A DNA stretch of 64,000 nt from Alteromonas sp. CI.11.F.A3. Its GTDB lineage: Bacteria > Pseudomonadota > Gammaproteobacteria > Enterobacterales > Alteromonadaceae. A program made the position numbers and the translations under genes. The stretch is taken from NCBI RefSeq assembly GCF_032925565.1, contig NZ_CP136708.1, forward strand, positions 434,001-498,000, read 5' to 3'. A model generated the notes under the pieces. That model searched no databases, had not been told where the DNA came from, and saw nothing but the letters and a program-made list of their open reading frames with translations. This document shows, one piece after another, positions 33,200-43,521 of the stretch (the first letter of the stretch is position 1; every line of letters starts with the position of its first letter).

Positions 33200-36181
33200 T
33201 CAGAAAGTGTAGCGCGCACCAAAGGTGTAGCGAGGACCATATTGACGAGCAAATAAGAACTGCTCTTCAAAACGTCCGTAACCTTGCTCGGTTTCATCGT
33301 TAATGTTCACACCTTCAAGGAACACGGTGAGGTTTTCGTTCACATCGTAGTTCACGCTGGCATCAACTTGCCCATAAGTATCGAACTGGGTTGCTGGGTT
33401 ATCTGCAGAACCTTGCGCTTGGCCAATTCCCACGACGTAGTCAGAGCGCCATGCATAAGTCACCTTCACAGATAAGCCTTCTTTTTCGTAAAACACTTGG
33501 AAGTTAGCCGAATCACTAATACCCACAAGCGGGTTTTGCTCAGAGCTTAAATCGTATGGGTCATACTTCACATCGCCATCTACAAACGTTGCGTTTGCAC
33601 CTACACCAAAGCCAGTATCACCGAAGGTATGTTGAACCGCGAGTTCAATACCTTCTACTGTGCGCGTATCGCTTAGGTTACGAGGCTTAGTCACACGCCA
33701 TGTAATTAAAGGATCATCAGCGTTAGGGGTAACTACGCCATCAGCATCTGCATAGCCGTTATCTACAAAGTATCCGTAAATGGCGCTGTCAGTCGCTTGC
33801 ACGCCAGCCGCTTCAAGTGCCGATACTGCTTCGTTCCAACGAGGGCCTTGGTAAATATCATTCAAGCCTTCAAAGGTCTCTTCCGACGCTGAGTAGTCAA
33901 TATAGTTTTTAACTGACTTTTTAAATAAACCAACAGACGCGTAACTCGCTTCGTCGTAATACCACTCAAAAGAAAGGTCAAGATTCGTCGATTCATATGG
34001 CAACAAACTTGTGTTTCCTTCTGTTGCCGTACGAGAACCAATTTTGGGGCTTCCACTGAACGAACGGCCACCTTGTAGTAGGCCGATAGGTGCACGAGTA
34101 ATCGATTTACCCCAAGAAAAACGGGCGACTACATCGTCTGTCACGTCTACTTTAATATCTAACATCGGTAGCAGTACATCGTACTCACCCGTAAAGTCTT
34201 GAAGCTGTAAATCAGCCTCAAATTGGGTTATCCACTCTGATGCCGCTACCCAATTGACTTGTGTTGGCACGCGAACTTCGGCGGCGCTAGGGACTTCGGT
34301 TTCTTCATAACGCAGGCCAGCGTTCACTTGAACATAATAATCGCTAACTTCGAATTCCCACTCTGTTTGTACATAAATAGAGTCGGTAGTCTCTTCAACA
34401 TTACTCACTGACGGGTCGCCACTAAAATAAGGGTCAATCGAGTAAGCATTGCTTTCACCTACCACGTCAGCGGTAAGGTAAGCGAGTTGACGAGCAATAG
34501 CTTCATCAAAGTCGAAGGTATAGTAATAGCCAGGATTCATGCTAGCGCCGCCACCAGAGAAGGCATCTAAGAAGCCACTGGTATCGTTTCTAACAAACAT
34601 GTCATCTGGAAAAATTTCAGTGAAAGAAGGATTAAAGCCGGGGCCGCCACGCAAGCCACTCCATGCTGTAAACCCTGTTAGGCTTTGCTCGGTACGGGCA
34701 ATACCGAAATCAATTTTTACCAACGGAATATCAAAGGCTGAGTTAAACCATGTTCCGTCTAATTGAAGCTGCTCAATGTCAGAGCGGCCCGGAGAATAGA
34801 TGAACTGGCTGAAGTTAGAATCAATTTCACCTGGGTTGATCTCGTTGGTGCCGTTATTCCAGTTAACGTAAACCTGTGGAATTTCACCTTCACGGTAATC
34901 ATAGACCTTAGAAATAAGCTGATCAGAACCCAAAATAATCTGGCCTGAGCTACCTAGGCCTTCATCGTAGCCATTGTCTGTTTCATTATACGAATCGTGG
35001 TAATCAAGGGTGAAAAACCAGTCGTCATTTAATTCCCAATCTAAGTTTACACCCAAAGAGCGAGCATCAACCCGTGTTGTATTTCTGCTTGCGGTAAAGG
35101 ATGCATCGTCGCCGCTAATATCAGCATAAACCGCGGTACCGTTAGCATCTAATTCGTAGGCATTGATGTTAGAACCAAAGTTATTCCATATACCCCAGCC
35201 AACCGTATTTGTGCCAGTAGTGGCGCGGGTAGCGGTGTAATCAACGGTAGCAGTGAAATTATCGACAGGGCGGAATTGAAAGGTAACTTGACCATTTGAG
35301 CGTTCGCGCTGTACATCATTAATGCTGTAATTCATGTCTTTTGCAAAGAATGCAGCATCAGTAATATTAGTACGGTTATCTACAACGTTAGCAGCATCTA
35401 AATCAGGTAAATCGGCGTTTTCTTGCAACACCCAACCTTGTACGCTGGCGGCTTGTTGTTGGAAATCGCGTTCTTGATGAGAAAAAGACACCCCAAAACC
35501 AAACATATCGTCAACGAAAGTGTTGCTGTAAACACCAGCAATTTCTGGTGTTACATCATCGCCTTCAACATTAGAGGTATCGTAAATGCCTTTTGCTGAA
35601 AACGAGGCTTGTTGGCCAGGGCGAGAAAGCGGCTTCATGGTAATGATGTTTACCGTCGCACCTAACCCACCACTTGGGTTTTCCGCACGTGCTGTTTTGT
35701 GTAACTCAAGGGTACTAACCCCTTCAGAAGACAAGTTCTCTAGGTTAAATGAACGGGTAAAGCCTGTACCTGGCATTTGACGACCGTTAAGTGTCACCAA
35801 GTTAAATTCTGGGCCAAAACCACGTACGGTAATTTGGCTACCTTCACCGTTAGAACGGCTGATAGTCACACCGGTAATACGCTGTAATGATTCTGCTAAG
35901 TTAGTATCAGGAAACTTACCTAGCTCTTCTGCAGAAATAGCATCTACAACACCGCTTGAGCTTCGCTTTAAATCCATTGAACGAATCATACTGCCGCGAA
36001 TACCGCTAACTTGAATAACTTCAACTTCATTCGGTACGCTGTTGTCTAAGGCAGCCGTTTCTGATGTTTGAGTTTCTGGTCTTTCTACTTCTTGCGCATA
36101 TGTAGAAAATGCCAAAGTTGAACCCAACAACAAAGCCATTGATGTGGCGAGCTGGGTCTTTTTAAATGTTGTATTTTTCAT
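33200..36181 (-). CDS. TonB-dependent receptor, carbohydrate type (GH16 locus)
   Basis: A 993-residue outer-membrane receptor. Leader to about residue 29 (STYAQ), plug opening VEVIQVSGIRGSMIRSMDLK, then LGKFPDTNLAESLQRITGV and ITVRGFGPEFNLVTLNGRQMP. These are hallmarks of the large Alteromonas/Caulobacter receptors that take up oligosaccharides. The barrel ends FGARYTF. It lies 66 bp downstream of the GH16 gene on the same strand and is very likely co-transcribed. With a secreted GH16, the expected ligand is laminari-oligosaccharide; this is inferred from context. Length is typical for the class (900-1000). Confidence 0.9.
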   Translation of the reverse strand: MKNTTFKKTQLATSMALLLGSTLAFSTYAQEVERPETQTSETAALDNSVPNEVEVIQVSGIRGSMIRSMDLKRSSSGVVDAISAEELGKFPDTNLAESLQRITGVTISRSNGEGSQITVRGFGPEFNLVTLNGRQMPGTGFTRSFNLENLSSEGVSTLELHKTARAENPSGGLGATVNIITMKPLSRPGQQASFSAKGIYDTSNVEGDDVTPEIAGVYSNTFVDDMFGFGVSFSHQERDFQQQAASVQGWVLQENADLPDLDAANVVDNRTNITDAAFFAKDMNYSINDVQRERSNGQVTFQFRPVDNFTATVDYTATRATTGTNTVGWGIWNNFGSNINAYELDANGTAVYADISGDDASFTASRNTTRVDARSLGVNLDWELNDDWFFTLDYHDSYNETDNGYDEGLGSSGQIILGSDQLISKVYDYREGEIPQVYVNWNNGTNEINPGEIDSNFSQFIYSPGRSDIEQLQLDGTWFNSAFDIPLVKIDFGIARTEQSLTGFTAWSGLRGGPGFNPSFTEIFPDDMFVRNDTSGFLDAFSGGGASMNPGYYYTFDFDEAIARQLAYLTADVVGESNAYSIDPYFSGDPSVSNVEETTDSIYVQTEWEFEVSDYYVQVNAGLRYEETEVPSAAEVRVPTQVNWVAASEWITQFEADLQLQDFTGEYDVLLPMLDIKVDVTDDVVARFSWGKSITRAPIGLLQGGRSFSGSPKIGSRTATEGNTSLLPYESTNLDLSFEWYYDEASYASVGLFKKSVKNYIDYSASEETFEGLNDIYQGPRWNEAVSALEAAGVQATDSAIYGYFVDNGYADADGVVTPNADDPLITWRVTKPRNLSDTRTVEGIELAVQHTFGDTGFGVGANATFVDGDVKYDPYDLSSEQNPLVGISDSANFQVFYEKEGLSVKVTYAWRSDYVVGIGQAQGSADNPATQFDTYGQVDASVNYDVNENLTVFLEGVNINDETEQGYGRFEEQFLFARQYGPRYTFGARYTF

Positions 36182-36247
36182 AATTGACCTACTAAATCTT
36201 TATCAATTTATTGCTGCCGCTTGAGTGTGCAAGCGGCAGAAGCTTTG

Positions 36248-38920
36248 TTATTGCGCTGCAATTTCAGCATTGTCTACACGGTATACCGCACCTTCACCTT
36301 GTCCCCACGTAGGGAATATCATCACTACATCGATGGCGCTTATGTCTAAGCCCGCGTCATACAATGTTTGAAGTGAGAAGGTGTAGGTTTGCCATTCGCC
36401 CGTTACTGGTTCGGCGCCTTCAAGGCTTTCTGAGATAGGAAGCTCGACAGCGCTTGATGTATCGCCAGACTCAATTTTAAATAACCAAGGGGCTGAAGCA
36501 TCGTTAGGCGCCGAGCTTACTTTCATTTCAAAGCGCACTACGCCTGTTGAAAGTAATGAGGAGGCATCAAAGTACACATCTTCATCGGCAAGAAAGCCCA
36601 TTACGGTAGGTGTTGCGCCAATGCGGAATTCAGCCACTGTGCCGTGATCGGCATCATCCACCTCTTCTGTAGGAGTAGAGCCGCCACAGCAATCCCAAAT
36701 AGACCATTGGTCAGCCGCGGTATCGGCAAACAGAGTTAGTTCGGTTGCCGCAGGTGTATCGCCATCTGGGTGGTAAAATTTCACGTTATCTAAGCGATAA
36801 ACTGCACCTTCACCTGCGCCCCACGCTGGGAACACCATAATGACATCAATGGCGCTTAGGTCTAGGCCAGCAGCTTGTAAATCAGCAATAGGGAAGGTGT
36901 AAGTTTGCCATTCACCGGCAGCGGGTGCTTGTCCTTCAACGCTATCAGAGATAGGTAACTCAACCGCAGTGGCACCGTCACTCGACTCAATCTTAAATAA
37001 CCAATCGGCACTTGCATTGTTCGGCATGCTAACAACGCGCATATCGAATTGTAGCAATCCGCCATCTGCTAACGCAGATGCATCAAATGGCGTGTCGCCA
37101 CCGCCTGACGCTGAACGGGTAATAAAGCCCATCACAGTAGGTTCTGCGCCAATACGGAACTCAGCGGTTAAACCATGCTCTTCATTGTCGATTTCTTCTG
37201 TAGGCGTTGAACCGCCACAGCAATCCCACATTGGCCATTCAGGGTTCATTTCATCTTCAAATATCACCAATTCTGGGTAGGCAGACTCTTGTGAAATTTC
37301 AACATTTGCTAAACGATAAACGGCGCCATCGCCTGCACCCCAATCGGGGAATACCATAATTACGTCAATAGCGCTGGTATCTAGCCCCGCATCTGCTAGT
37401 GCACTTAATGGAAACTCATATGATTCCCATACGCCTTGCTCAGGGGTATCGCCAGCCGTGTCATTAGGACCTACATAGCCATCCGCTAGCGGCAATGTAG
37501 CTGCAGTAGTGCCTTCGCTACTTTCTATTTTAAACGACCAATTCGCGGCTGTATCGTTAGGCGCTGACATCATCTTCAGGTCGAATTTTACGCTACCGTT
37601 TTCTTCCATCGGTGAGGCGTCGAAGGGTGATGCTTGACCTGCGGGGTCGGTAATAAATAGCTCGCGGCTAATAAAGCCCATCACAGTAGGTTCTGCACCA
37701 AAGCTGAATTCATATACCTGACCTTCAGCACTATCTTCCACTAGTGTAGGAGTTGAACCTCCGCAGCAATCCCATGCCGGCCAATTAGGGTTAGTGGTGC
37801 CATCAAAAATAGTAAGGTTTTCTGCAATGCCTGTTGAGGGTGGAGAAGGAATGGGAGCCGCACCTTCTACCAATGCATCGTCTAGTGAGTCGTAGCCTGG
37901 GCGTACAGTTTCACATCCTGCACCCGTATCTGGGTTTGAGGCACATTCGTAAACCCGAACATAGTCGATATCAAAGCTCTGGCCATTTTCAAACGCACTG
38001 GCATCAATGCCCGTTTCGTTTACCGCTTCAGGCCATTCTCCACCTACTGCTAGGTTTAGAATTAGGTAGAACTCTTGATCGTATGGTGCGTTGTCCCAGT
38101 GAGTCACTAGCTCGCCAGTGCCTTGTTCGAAGTACTCGGTGTACCAACCACGATGTGACAAGCCTGTGGCTTCGCCATTACTGTTGTAACGTACTTCAGA
38201 ACGACGCTGAGTGGCATACAAGTAATCGTCCATATACCAACGAATTTCGCCTTCTTGCCATTCTATCGCGTAGGTATGAAAGTCATCTGCAGGGTTTGCG
38301 CCATCAGGCAGTGAATAGGCTTGGCCTGAGCTGTCATTGTTTGGCCATTCTTGACCATAATGCAAGGTGCCGTAGATATGCGCTTCAGGGTTGCCATCTG
38401 CATCGGCAGCTTTAAGGTTAACCGCTTCAAAAATATCAATTTCACCCGAACGCGGCCAGCCACCATACACTTCGTCGGTAGGCATCATCCAAAATGCTGG
38501 CCAACTGCCTTGACCCGAAGGCATTTTAGCGCGCATTTCAATGCGGCCATATTTAAAGTCTGCTTTGTAACGAGTAATTAAGCGGGCTGAGGTATAAGGC
38601 TTTTGTGCACCCTCTTCAGCGGGCAATGCAACAATGCTTAATGCACCATCACTAATGAATGCGTTTTCGTCGCTATCGGTATAGCACTGGGCCTCGTTAT
38701 TGCCACCGCCATCGCAGTTAACTTCGTGTGTCCAGTTATTATCGTTAATGGTCGCGTCTTCGAATTCGTCGCTCCACACTAATTCCCATCCTGTGGTAGG
38801 GGCGCTAGTGTCAACGGCGTCTATATCTGTAGAAGTGGTTGCTCCACCGCCACAGCCAACCAAAGTTGTGACCGTTAACGCGGCAGCAATCCGAGAAAGT
38901 TGAGTTACATTTTTAGTCAT
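36248..38920 (-). CDS. GH16 beta-1,3-glucanase lipoprotein with three CCGG modules
   Basis: An 890-residue protein with lipobox LVGC (Cys23), so anchored at the cell surface or outer membrane. Residues about 40-335 are a GH16 domain with the catalytic motif EIDIFE (Glu160 nucleophile, Asp162, Glu165 acid/base). Landmarks WPAFWMMP and LNLAVGGEWP fit laminarinases. Then follow three tandem modules starting near residues 365, 547 and 725, each 165-180 long. Each begins with W-D-C-C-G-G-S-T-P-T and ends in a phrase like SAIDVIMVFPAWGAGEGAVYR. They look like beta-sandwich glycan-binding modules. Two LacI-type sites precede the gene and the glycan receptor follows it. Laminarin degradation is the likely role. 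Confidence 0.9.
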   Translation of the reverse strand: MTKNVTQLSRIAAALTVTTLVGCGGGATTSTDIDAVDTSAPTTGWELVWSDEFEDATINDNNWTHEVNCDGGGNNEAQCYTDSDENAFISDGALSIVALPAEEGAQKPYTSARLITRYKADFKYGRIEMRAKMPSGQGSWPAFWMMPTDEVYGGWPRSGEIDIFEAVNLKAADADGNPEAHIYGTLHYGQEWPNNDSSGQAYSLPDGANPADDFHTYAIEWQEGEIRWYMDDYLYATQRRSEVRYNSNGEATGLSHRGWYTEYFEQGTGELVTHWDNAPYDQEFYLILNLAVGGEWPEAVNETGIDASAFENGQSFDIDYVRVYECASNPDTGAGCETVRPGYDSLDDALVEGAAPIPSPPSTGIAENLTIFDGTTNPNWPAWDCCGGSTPTLVEDSAEGQVYEFSFGAEPTVMGFISRELFITDPAGQASPFDASPMEENGSVKFDLKMMSAPNDTAANWSFKIESSEGTTAATLPLADGYVGPNDTAGDTPEQGVWESYEFPLSALADAGLDTSAIDVIMVFPDWGAGDGAVYRLANVEISQESAYPELVIFEDEMNPEWPMWDCCGGSTPTEEIDNEEHGLTAEFRIGAEPTVMGFITRSASGGGDTPFDASALADGGLLQFDMRVVSMPNNASADWLFKIESSDGATAVELPISDSVEGQAPAAGEWQTYTFPIADLQAAGLDLSAIDVIMVFPAWGAGEGAVYRLDNVKFYHPDGDTPAATELTLFADTAADQWSIWDCCGGSTPTEEVDDADHGTVAEFRIGATPTVMGFLADEDVYFDASSLLSTGVVRFEMKVSSAPNDASAPWLFKIESGDTSSAVELPISESLEGAEPVTGEWQTYTFSLQTLYDAGLDISAIDVVMIFPTWGQGEGAVYRVDNAEIAAQ

Positions 38921-38988
38921 TATCTTCAGCCCTAATGCTAAGTAAATGGTTATCTAAAACGCCGCGTTGGCCACGTCGAGTTATGTTT

Positions 38989-39002
38989 TGTAAGCGCTTC
39001 CA
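38989..39002. promoter_or_regulatory. LacI-family-type operator 1 (GH16 promoter)
   Basis: TGTAAGCGCTTCCA is a near-palindrome around the AAGCGCTT core, 69 bp upstream of the GH16 start. Such cores are typical of LacI/GalR regulators of glycan loci. Confidence 0.7.
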
Positions 39003-39025
39003 TTTGAGCTTGTTATTTTTCTGTT

Positions 39026-39039
39026 TGAAAGCGCTTACA
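39026..39039. promoter_or_regulatory. LacI-family-type operator 2 (GH16 promoter)
   Basis: TGAAAGCGCTTACA lies 37 bp (centre to centre) from the first site, a spacing of about 3.5 helical turns. The same core occurs upstream of the MFS/GH3 operon. Confidence 0.7.
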
Positions 39040-39431
39040 TAAGATTAATGCACGTTAATTGAAAGATCAACAACACTCTTTGATATTTTTTAACATTTGG
39101 TTTACTTGGTACGAGTGTGGTTGTGCGATATGTAGTTTTAAATAACTGAAAATTATGATTTTTATTTACACGGAAGCAAGATTGCTGTAATTAATACAAA
39201 AAATTAACCTTGTGTTCTGGTGAATAAAAATAAAATGTTAATTGATTAGTTGGAAGGTTATTGGCAGAAATTTATTACCTTTATTGCGTCAGAAAATCAT
39301 AATGCGAAGATATTCATACCAACGCTTAACCCGTCTTTGGTATTGCATATAGCATTAGGCTTTGAAATGCGTTTTTCGTCTTTCTAATAGAAGGTGGCAT
39401 GCATCCAAGATAACGGCTTCAATAATAGTGC

Positions 39432-42400
39432 CTAATGTTTTATGAGTAAGCTTTCACGCGTGACAGAAAACGGGCCGCTACGGTATTTGGCATCGTAATA
39501 ATCATCACGACAAACTGAAGTATCAGCAGCGGGAGCAACTAGGCGGTAGAACGAAGGAGACTCATTGTTATTAGGCAAGAGCATCAGTTCAGGATGTTGA
39601 ATAAAAATGGTTGGATTAATTGAGCTAAGTGCCTGATAGGCGGCAAGCTGACAAACGCGTTCAGCAGAACTTGATTCTATTTGATGAAGTGAGTGCCTAA
39701 TAAGTTCTTGTATATCCTCTAGTATTGATTCTAAACGCCAATGCGCACCAGTATATCGCGTAGATGGACTTATAAATGCGTGGCTAAAGGCGGGGTGTTG
39801 ATTGAGCTTTTGCAATATCATTTTTGCTTCGCTAAATAGGTCAAATCTTCCTACCGTCACATAGGTTAATGCAGTGCTATGATTGCGATGAAATTGAATT
39901 GACTCAGGGGCGATGGGCAAATGCTTCATCACTTCAAAAATAGAGCGAGAATGCCTGAATATACCAATTTGTATTTCATATTTATGAGCGGTATCGGGGC
40001 TTGAAACAGGCTCAATGGTTGCGGAGTTGGCCGCAAGGTTTTCGTTCGGTAAAGAGGTTTCTCGTGCAAGCAAAATATCATCTATAAAAACGGAATCGCC
40101 ATGTGCTGGGGCGGTAAATGCAAGGGTGCTGGATTTAATCGTTAAGCCTTGCTGAATGAGGTAGTCCTCATCTATTTCAATGCGGTACTCACCAGGAGGA
40201 ACAGCATTAACATAGAAATAGCCGTCGCTCTCTGTTCGCGTTTTAACTACTATTTGTTCAGTATTGTCGATAAGCGCTATGTCAACATAAGCCGCGCCAC
40301 GGCTAGAAGAATCACCTACTAGATAAATGGTTCCTTCAACATCATTAAAGGTATGTACTGGGAATTGAGTTTCATTAACCCCGCCTGCGTGGGTCAGTAC
40401 TTGTACTTTTCCAGAGGCTGGCAACATATAGGGGTCAGGAAGCGAATCAGGTGTTAAGGTGAGGTTTTGTGTTCTGGCTCCCGTATTGAGCCTGACCATT
40501 CCATTTGCGTCGGTACTTTTATCACGCCATAGTGAGCTTCCAGTAAACGTGACGCCTTCGATAGGCATTTCGTTAGGGTCTTTGCGTAAATTTCGATTAT
40601 CGTCAAGGAAGGCAAAAGCATCTATACGCCCAGCAGTGGCACCCGCCGAACGTTCAAAATTCAAACTCTGTGTATAAGGGTTAACATTGGTATTGCCGGT
40701 TAAAGAAAGGTTTACTGACCAGTCTCCACCCTCCATGACGCTGGCTGCCAATCCAATGTTCAGCGATTCAAAGCGCCAGTTGTGTTGGTGTCTAATTTCT
40801 AAAGCATTGTCAGTGTCGTTTCTATAACGTAAGCGAGTTTCGCGATGTTGGGAGAGCGATTGCGGCCATCGCATCGACACATAGAAATTATCAGTTGAAA
40901 AGCGATCTGAAGGAATAAAGTTCCACGCACTAGAAAGGTTCCACCCATTAACATCTTTTGCGTAATACAATCGGCCCGTGACCGCAGAGCTACTGTTGTT
41001 AGAGACGCTAAACCCTGAAGCAAACGTCCCGCCCAGAAAGTTGTCATTTACATTTACGCTTAGCGCACTTTGGGGCTCATCGACTTCATAGGCTCTGTGG
41101 GTCATACTGGCGTTCCAGCCAAAGCGGCCTAGCCATTCAGTTTTGCCGTTCAAACGTAACGACGAAATGTGCTTAATGTCATCATCTTGTGAGTATGCAT
41201 CACTATAAAAATTGTTGAAGTAGCGGGTAGCAAAGTTCATGTTGAGGTTATTGCTGAACCTACCGTTCCAGCCTAAAAACATACCGTAACCGCCAGTATC
41301 CTGATTTGATACCTCAAATTTGAGCGCCGAGCCAAAAAGTTGGGTATTAATACCGGCAGTGACATACGAGGCAATTTCATCTTCCAGCCAAAGGCGTTGA
41401 ACGCTAGCAGATAAGGTAGCGCTATCGGTAAGACCGTAGCCGAGCCTAGCGACAGTGGCTTTTCCAATCCCAGTTGTAGATACTTGACCATCAAGTAAGC
41501 GAAATTGATTGTCGGTAAGCCCAAATAAAAAATCGAACTTGCCCTGTCTTAGCTGATTATTACCCACATTGACGGTTTTAGTTCTAACCTCTTGCTGACC
41601 TTCAGGCCCATATAATTTCAATTCAAATAAGTTTGCCCCATAGAAGGTTTCTATATCTTCGAAAAGTACCTTGTTCTCCTCGTTACTAAATTGCTCATCG
41701 ATAAATTGCCCATTTCTGAAGAGCTGTACCCGCCAGCCAGGTAATACGAATTCTTCAATGCTAGTGCTTGAAAAACTGCGCCGCTGCCGCGTATCTCCAT
41801 TATGTACAATCAAGCCGAGTGACTGTCCAGAACGTGTAACAAGCTCATCTCTTTGCAGCTGTATATCGCCAAATTCGTAGGCAAAACTGTTTAACGCATT
41901 GTTAGTGTCTTGGACGTTTTCGTTTAAGGTTTTACCAAACCGCAGGTAATGGATACTCGTGTCATCAACTCTACTCACGCGAAGGTTTGCTGAATGATAT
42001 AAGAAATCGAACCCTGCATTTATATTAGCGGAAAAGCGATTGTCGCTGGTGGCGCTATCCTGTTGTGATAAACGGTAAGTCACCAGTGGCGATGTGAAAA
42101 ATTGATATTGATCTTCAACAACTTTACTTACAGGCACTACGTTAGGTTTAAAGTGAAGAGGCGGATTATCAGCGCTTGTGTTTGAAGATGAATTTAAGGG
42201 AAGCTGGCCAGTGAGGTTAAGCTGAAGCAACGTATAGTTAAATTGTTGTTCAATCTGCAATAAGGTAGCAATCATGCGTGTATCGATATAAATATCGAAT
42301 TCATCGGCTGCCCAAAGAAACGCATCAGGCGGTGTATTATTCAGCGTGGGCAAGGTTTGATTAAATGCATAGTTGAAGCTGCAGAAATCAATACTACCTT

Positions 42401-42665
42401 GTGATTGTATAGTCCCTTGAGCCATTGATATTTCCCAATCTAAGGAGAGTGCATCGGCAAATAAAGACGCAGGGACGAGGTATCGTTCACCAACAGGGTA
42501 AACGTCAAAGCCGTCCCATAGGGGGCGGCCGTTAATGCGTAACACACTAATCAATAACTGATCTTCATCTAATGCCACCCGAGCCGTTGAGGAAAGGGGA
42601 GGACAGGGCTCAGCCCATGAGACGAACACAGTAAGACACAAGAAGATTAAGGATAGTATCCTCAT
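39432..42665 (-). CDS. Outer-membrane usher, chaperone-usher pilus, with SPOR-like tail
   Basis: A 1077-residue exported protein. The N-terminal domain (GRPLWDGFDVYPVGERYLVPAS) and long barrel with plug-like FVLPGWRVQLFRNG identify an usher that exports and assembles pilus subunits. Around residues 690-870 are two Cna/CarboxypepD-like beta-sandwich segments (AFAFLDDNRNLRKDPNEMPIEG; EGTIYLVGDSSSRG). From about 910 a SPOR-like domain follows (YEIQIGIFRHSRSIFEVMK, then VTVGRFDLFSEAKMILQKL). The two-cysteine end CRDDYYDAKY is unusual. It is the third gene of a pilin-chaperone-usher operon, 17 bp after the chaperone. It is larger than classical ushers (about 850). Confidence 0.85.
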   Translation of the reverse strand: MRILSLIFLCLTVFVSWAEPCPPLSSTARVALDEDQLLISVLRINGRPLWDGFDVYPVGERYLVPASLFADALSLDWEISMAQGTIQSQGSIDFCSFNYAFNQTLPTLNNTPPDAFLWAADEFDIYIDTRMIATLLQIEQQFNYTLLQLNLTGQLPLNSSSNTSADNPPLHFKPNVVPVSKVVEDQYQFFTSPLVTYRLSQQDSATSDNRFSANINAGFDFLYHSANLRVSRVDDTSIHYLRFGKTLNENVQDTNNALNSFAYEFGDIQLQRDELVTRSGQSLGLIVHNGDTRQRRSFSSTSIEEFVLPGWRVQLFRNGQFIDEQFSNEENKVLFEDIETFYGANLFELKLYGPEGQQEVRTKTVNVGNNQLRQGKFDFLFGLTDNQFRLLDGQVSTTGIGKATVARLGYGLTDSATLSASVQRLWLEDEIASYVTAGINTQLFGSALKFEVSNQDTGGYGMFLGWNGRFSNNLNMNFATRYFNNFYSDAYSQDDDIKHISSLRLNGKTEWLGRFGWNASMTHRAYEVDEPQSALSVNVNDNFLGGTFASGFSVSNNSSSAVTGRLYYAKDVNGWNLSSAWNFIPSDRFSTDNFYVSMRWPQSLSQHRETRLRYRNDTDNALEIRHQHNWRFESLNIGLAASVMEGGDWSVNLSLTGNTNVNPYTQSLNFERSAGATAGRIDAFAFLDDNRNLRKDPNEMPIEGVTFTGSSLWRDKSTDANGMVRLNTGARTQNLTLTPDSLPDPYMLPASGKVQVLTHAGGVNETQFPVHTFNDVEGTIYLVGDSSSRGAAYVDIALIDNTEQIVVKTRTESDGYFYVNAVPPGEYRIEIDEDYLIQQGLTIKSSTLAFTAPAHGDSVFIDDILLARETSLPNENLAANSATIEPVSSPDTAHKYEIQIGIFRHSRSIFEVMKHLPIAPESIQFHRNHSTALTYVTVGRFDLFSEAKMILQKLNQHPAFSHAFISPSTRYTGAHWRLESILEDIQELIRHSLHQIESSSAERVCQLAAYQALSSINPTIFIQHPELMLLPNNNESPSFYRLVAPAADTSVCRDDYYDAKYRSGPFSVTRESLLIKH

Positions 42666-42682
42666 GACACGTTAGCGGGTTG

Positions 42683-43459
42683 CTATTTTATAACGTGGTC
42701 AATAGATAGCGCTATGTCGCCACCGAATTTATCAATTTCAGTAAACCGAATAACAACAGGCCCTTTTTTGGCGTTTTGCAGGGGGATCAGGACTTTTCGA
42801 CGTTCAAGAGGGCGATAAACTGCTACGTTATTCAGTACACCGATTTCTTCCCCTTCAGCATCTTCAATGATGAAGTTTCCAAATAATGAACGATTGCCTG
42901 AACGTTTTAACCAAACTTGTAAGTGTGGCTTTCCGTTGTAAATAATGGTGGATGGATTCACCATTGACGCTTCAGCAGTAATGCGTCCATGACGCACTAT
43001 AATCGGAATATTGTATGCAAGTTTGCTGGCTAGGTTTACATTCGAGTTCGTACTAGGCGCTATTTCTGTGACTAAACGAAGGTTAGCTCGGTACTCACCG
43101 TCAACAAGTCCAGCAGGCTTTCTTAATGCGAAGCGCAGCGCTTGACGCTCTCCGGGTAGGATATTGCCACGTTTCGGTGAATATCTAATAAAAGTCGATG
43201 CCGTGAGCGGGTCTTCTGTTACCGCGTAAACTAACCCCTCTTCAGTCATCGCATTAATAGATAACTCTGCTCGGTAAGACATTGGCGTTGAGCTTGTGTT
43301 ACGTATTTGGATAGAGTCTGAGCGGGATTTAGAATCAAAATAAATGCGAAATTTAGATAACGAAACATCTGCATTGGCAACATTGGAAAAAAATAGCGCA
43401 GCAGAGATAACAAGAAAAACAGAAAGACGAATAGGTGTTAACAGCCGTATCAGTATCAT
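42683..43459 (-). CDS. Periplasmic pilus chaperone, PapD-like
   Basis: A 258-residue exported protein. After the leader the first Ig-like domain has SKFRIYFDSKSRSDSIQIRN and FIRYSPKRGNILPGERQALRFALRKP, the pattern of the PapD G1-strand region. A second Ig-like domain ends HVIK. It would cap DUF4402 pilin subunits in the periplasm and deliver them to the usher encoded next. The gene is 62 bp downstream of the pilin gene and 17 bp upstream of the usher gene. It is the archaic/alternative type rather than the classical Fim type, judged from the partners. Confidence 0.85.
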   Translation of the reverse strand: MILIRLLTPIRLSVFLVISAALFFSNVANADVSLSKFRIYFDSKSRSDSIQIRNTSSTPMSYRAELSINAMTEEGLVYAVTEDPLTASTFIRYSPKRGNILPGERQALRFALRKPAGLVDGEYRANLRLVTEIAPSTNSNVNLASKLAYNIPIIVRHGRITAEASMVNPSTIIYNGKPHLQVWLKRSGNRSLFGNFIIEDAEGEEIGVLNNVAVYRPLERRKVLIPLQNAKKGPVVIRFTEIDKFGGDIALSIDHVIK

Positions 43460-43521
43460 ATTTACTTTTGATTTCGAGTATAGAAAAGAATAGGCGAACG
43501 CAGTTGGCTCGCCTCAAACGA

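Larger units (their letters stand above)
38921..39431. other. 511-bp intergenic region upstream of the GH16 gene
   Basis: It holds two LacI-type palindromes close to the GH16 start, then AT-rich sequence up to the end of the usher gene. No gene is visible in the remaining 390 bp. Confidence 0.5.

Noticed and set aside
37834..38415. A 193-codon frame antisense to the GH16 gene
   Set aside because: Antisense shadow of a strongly supported gene; composition follows the opposite strand's codons.
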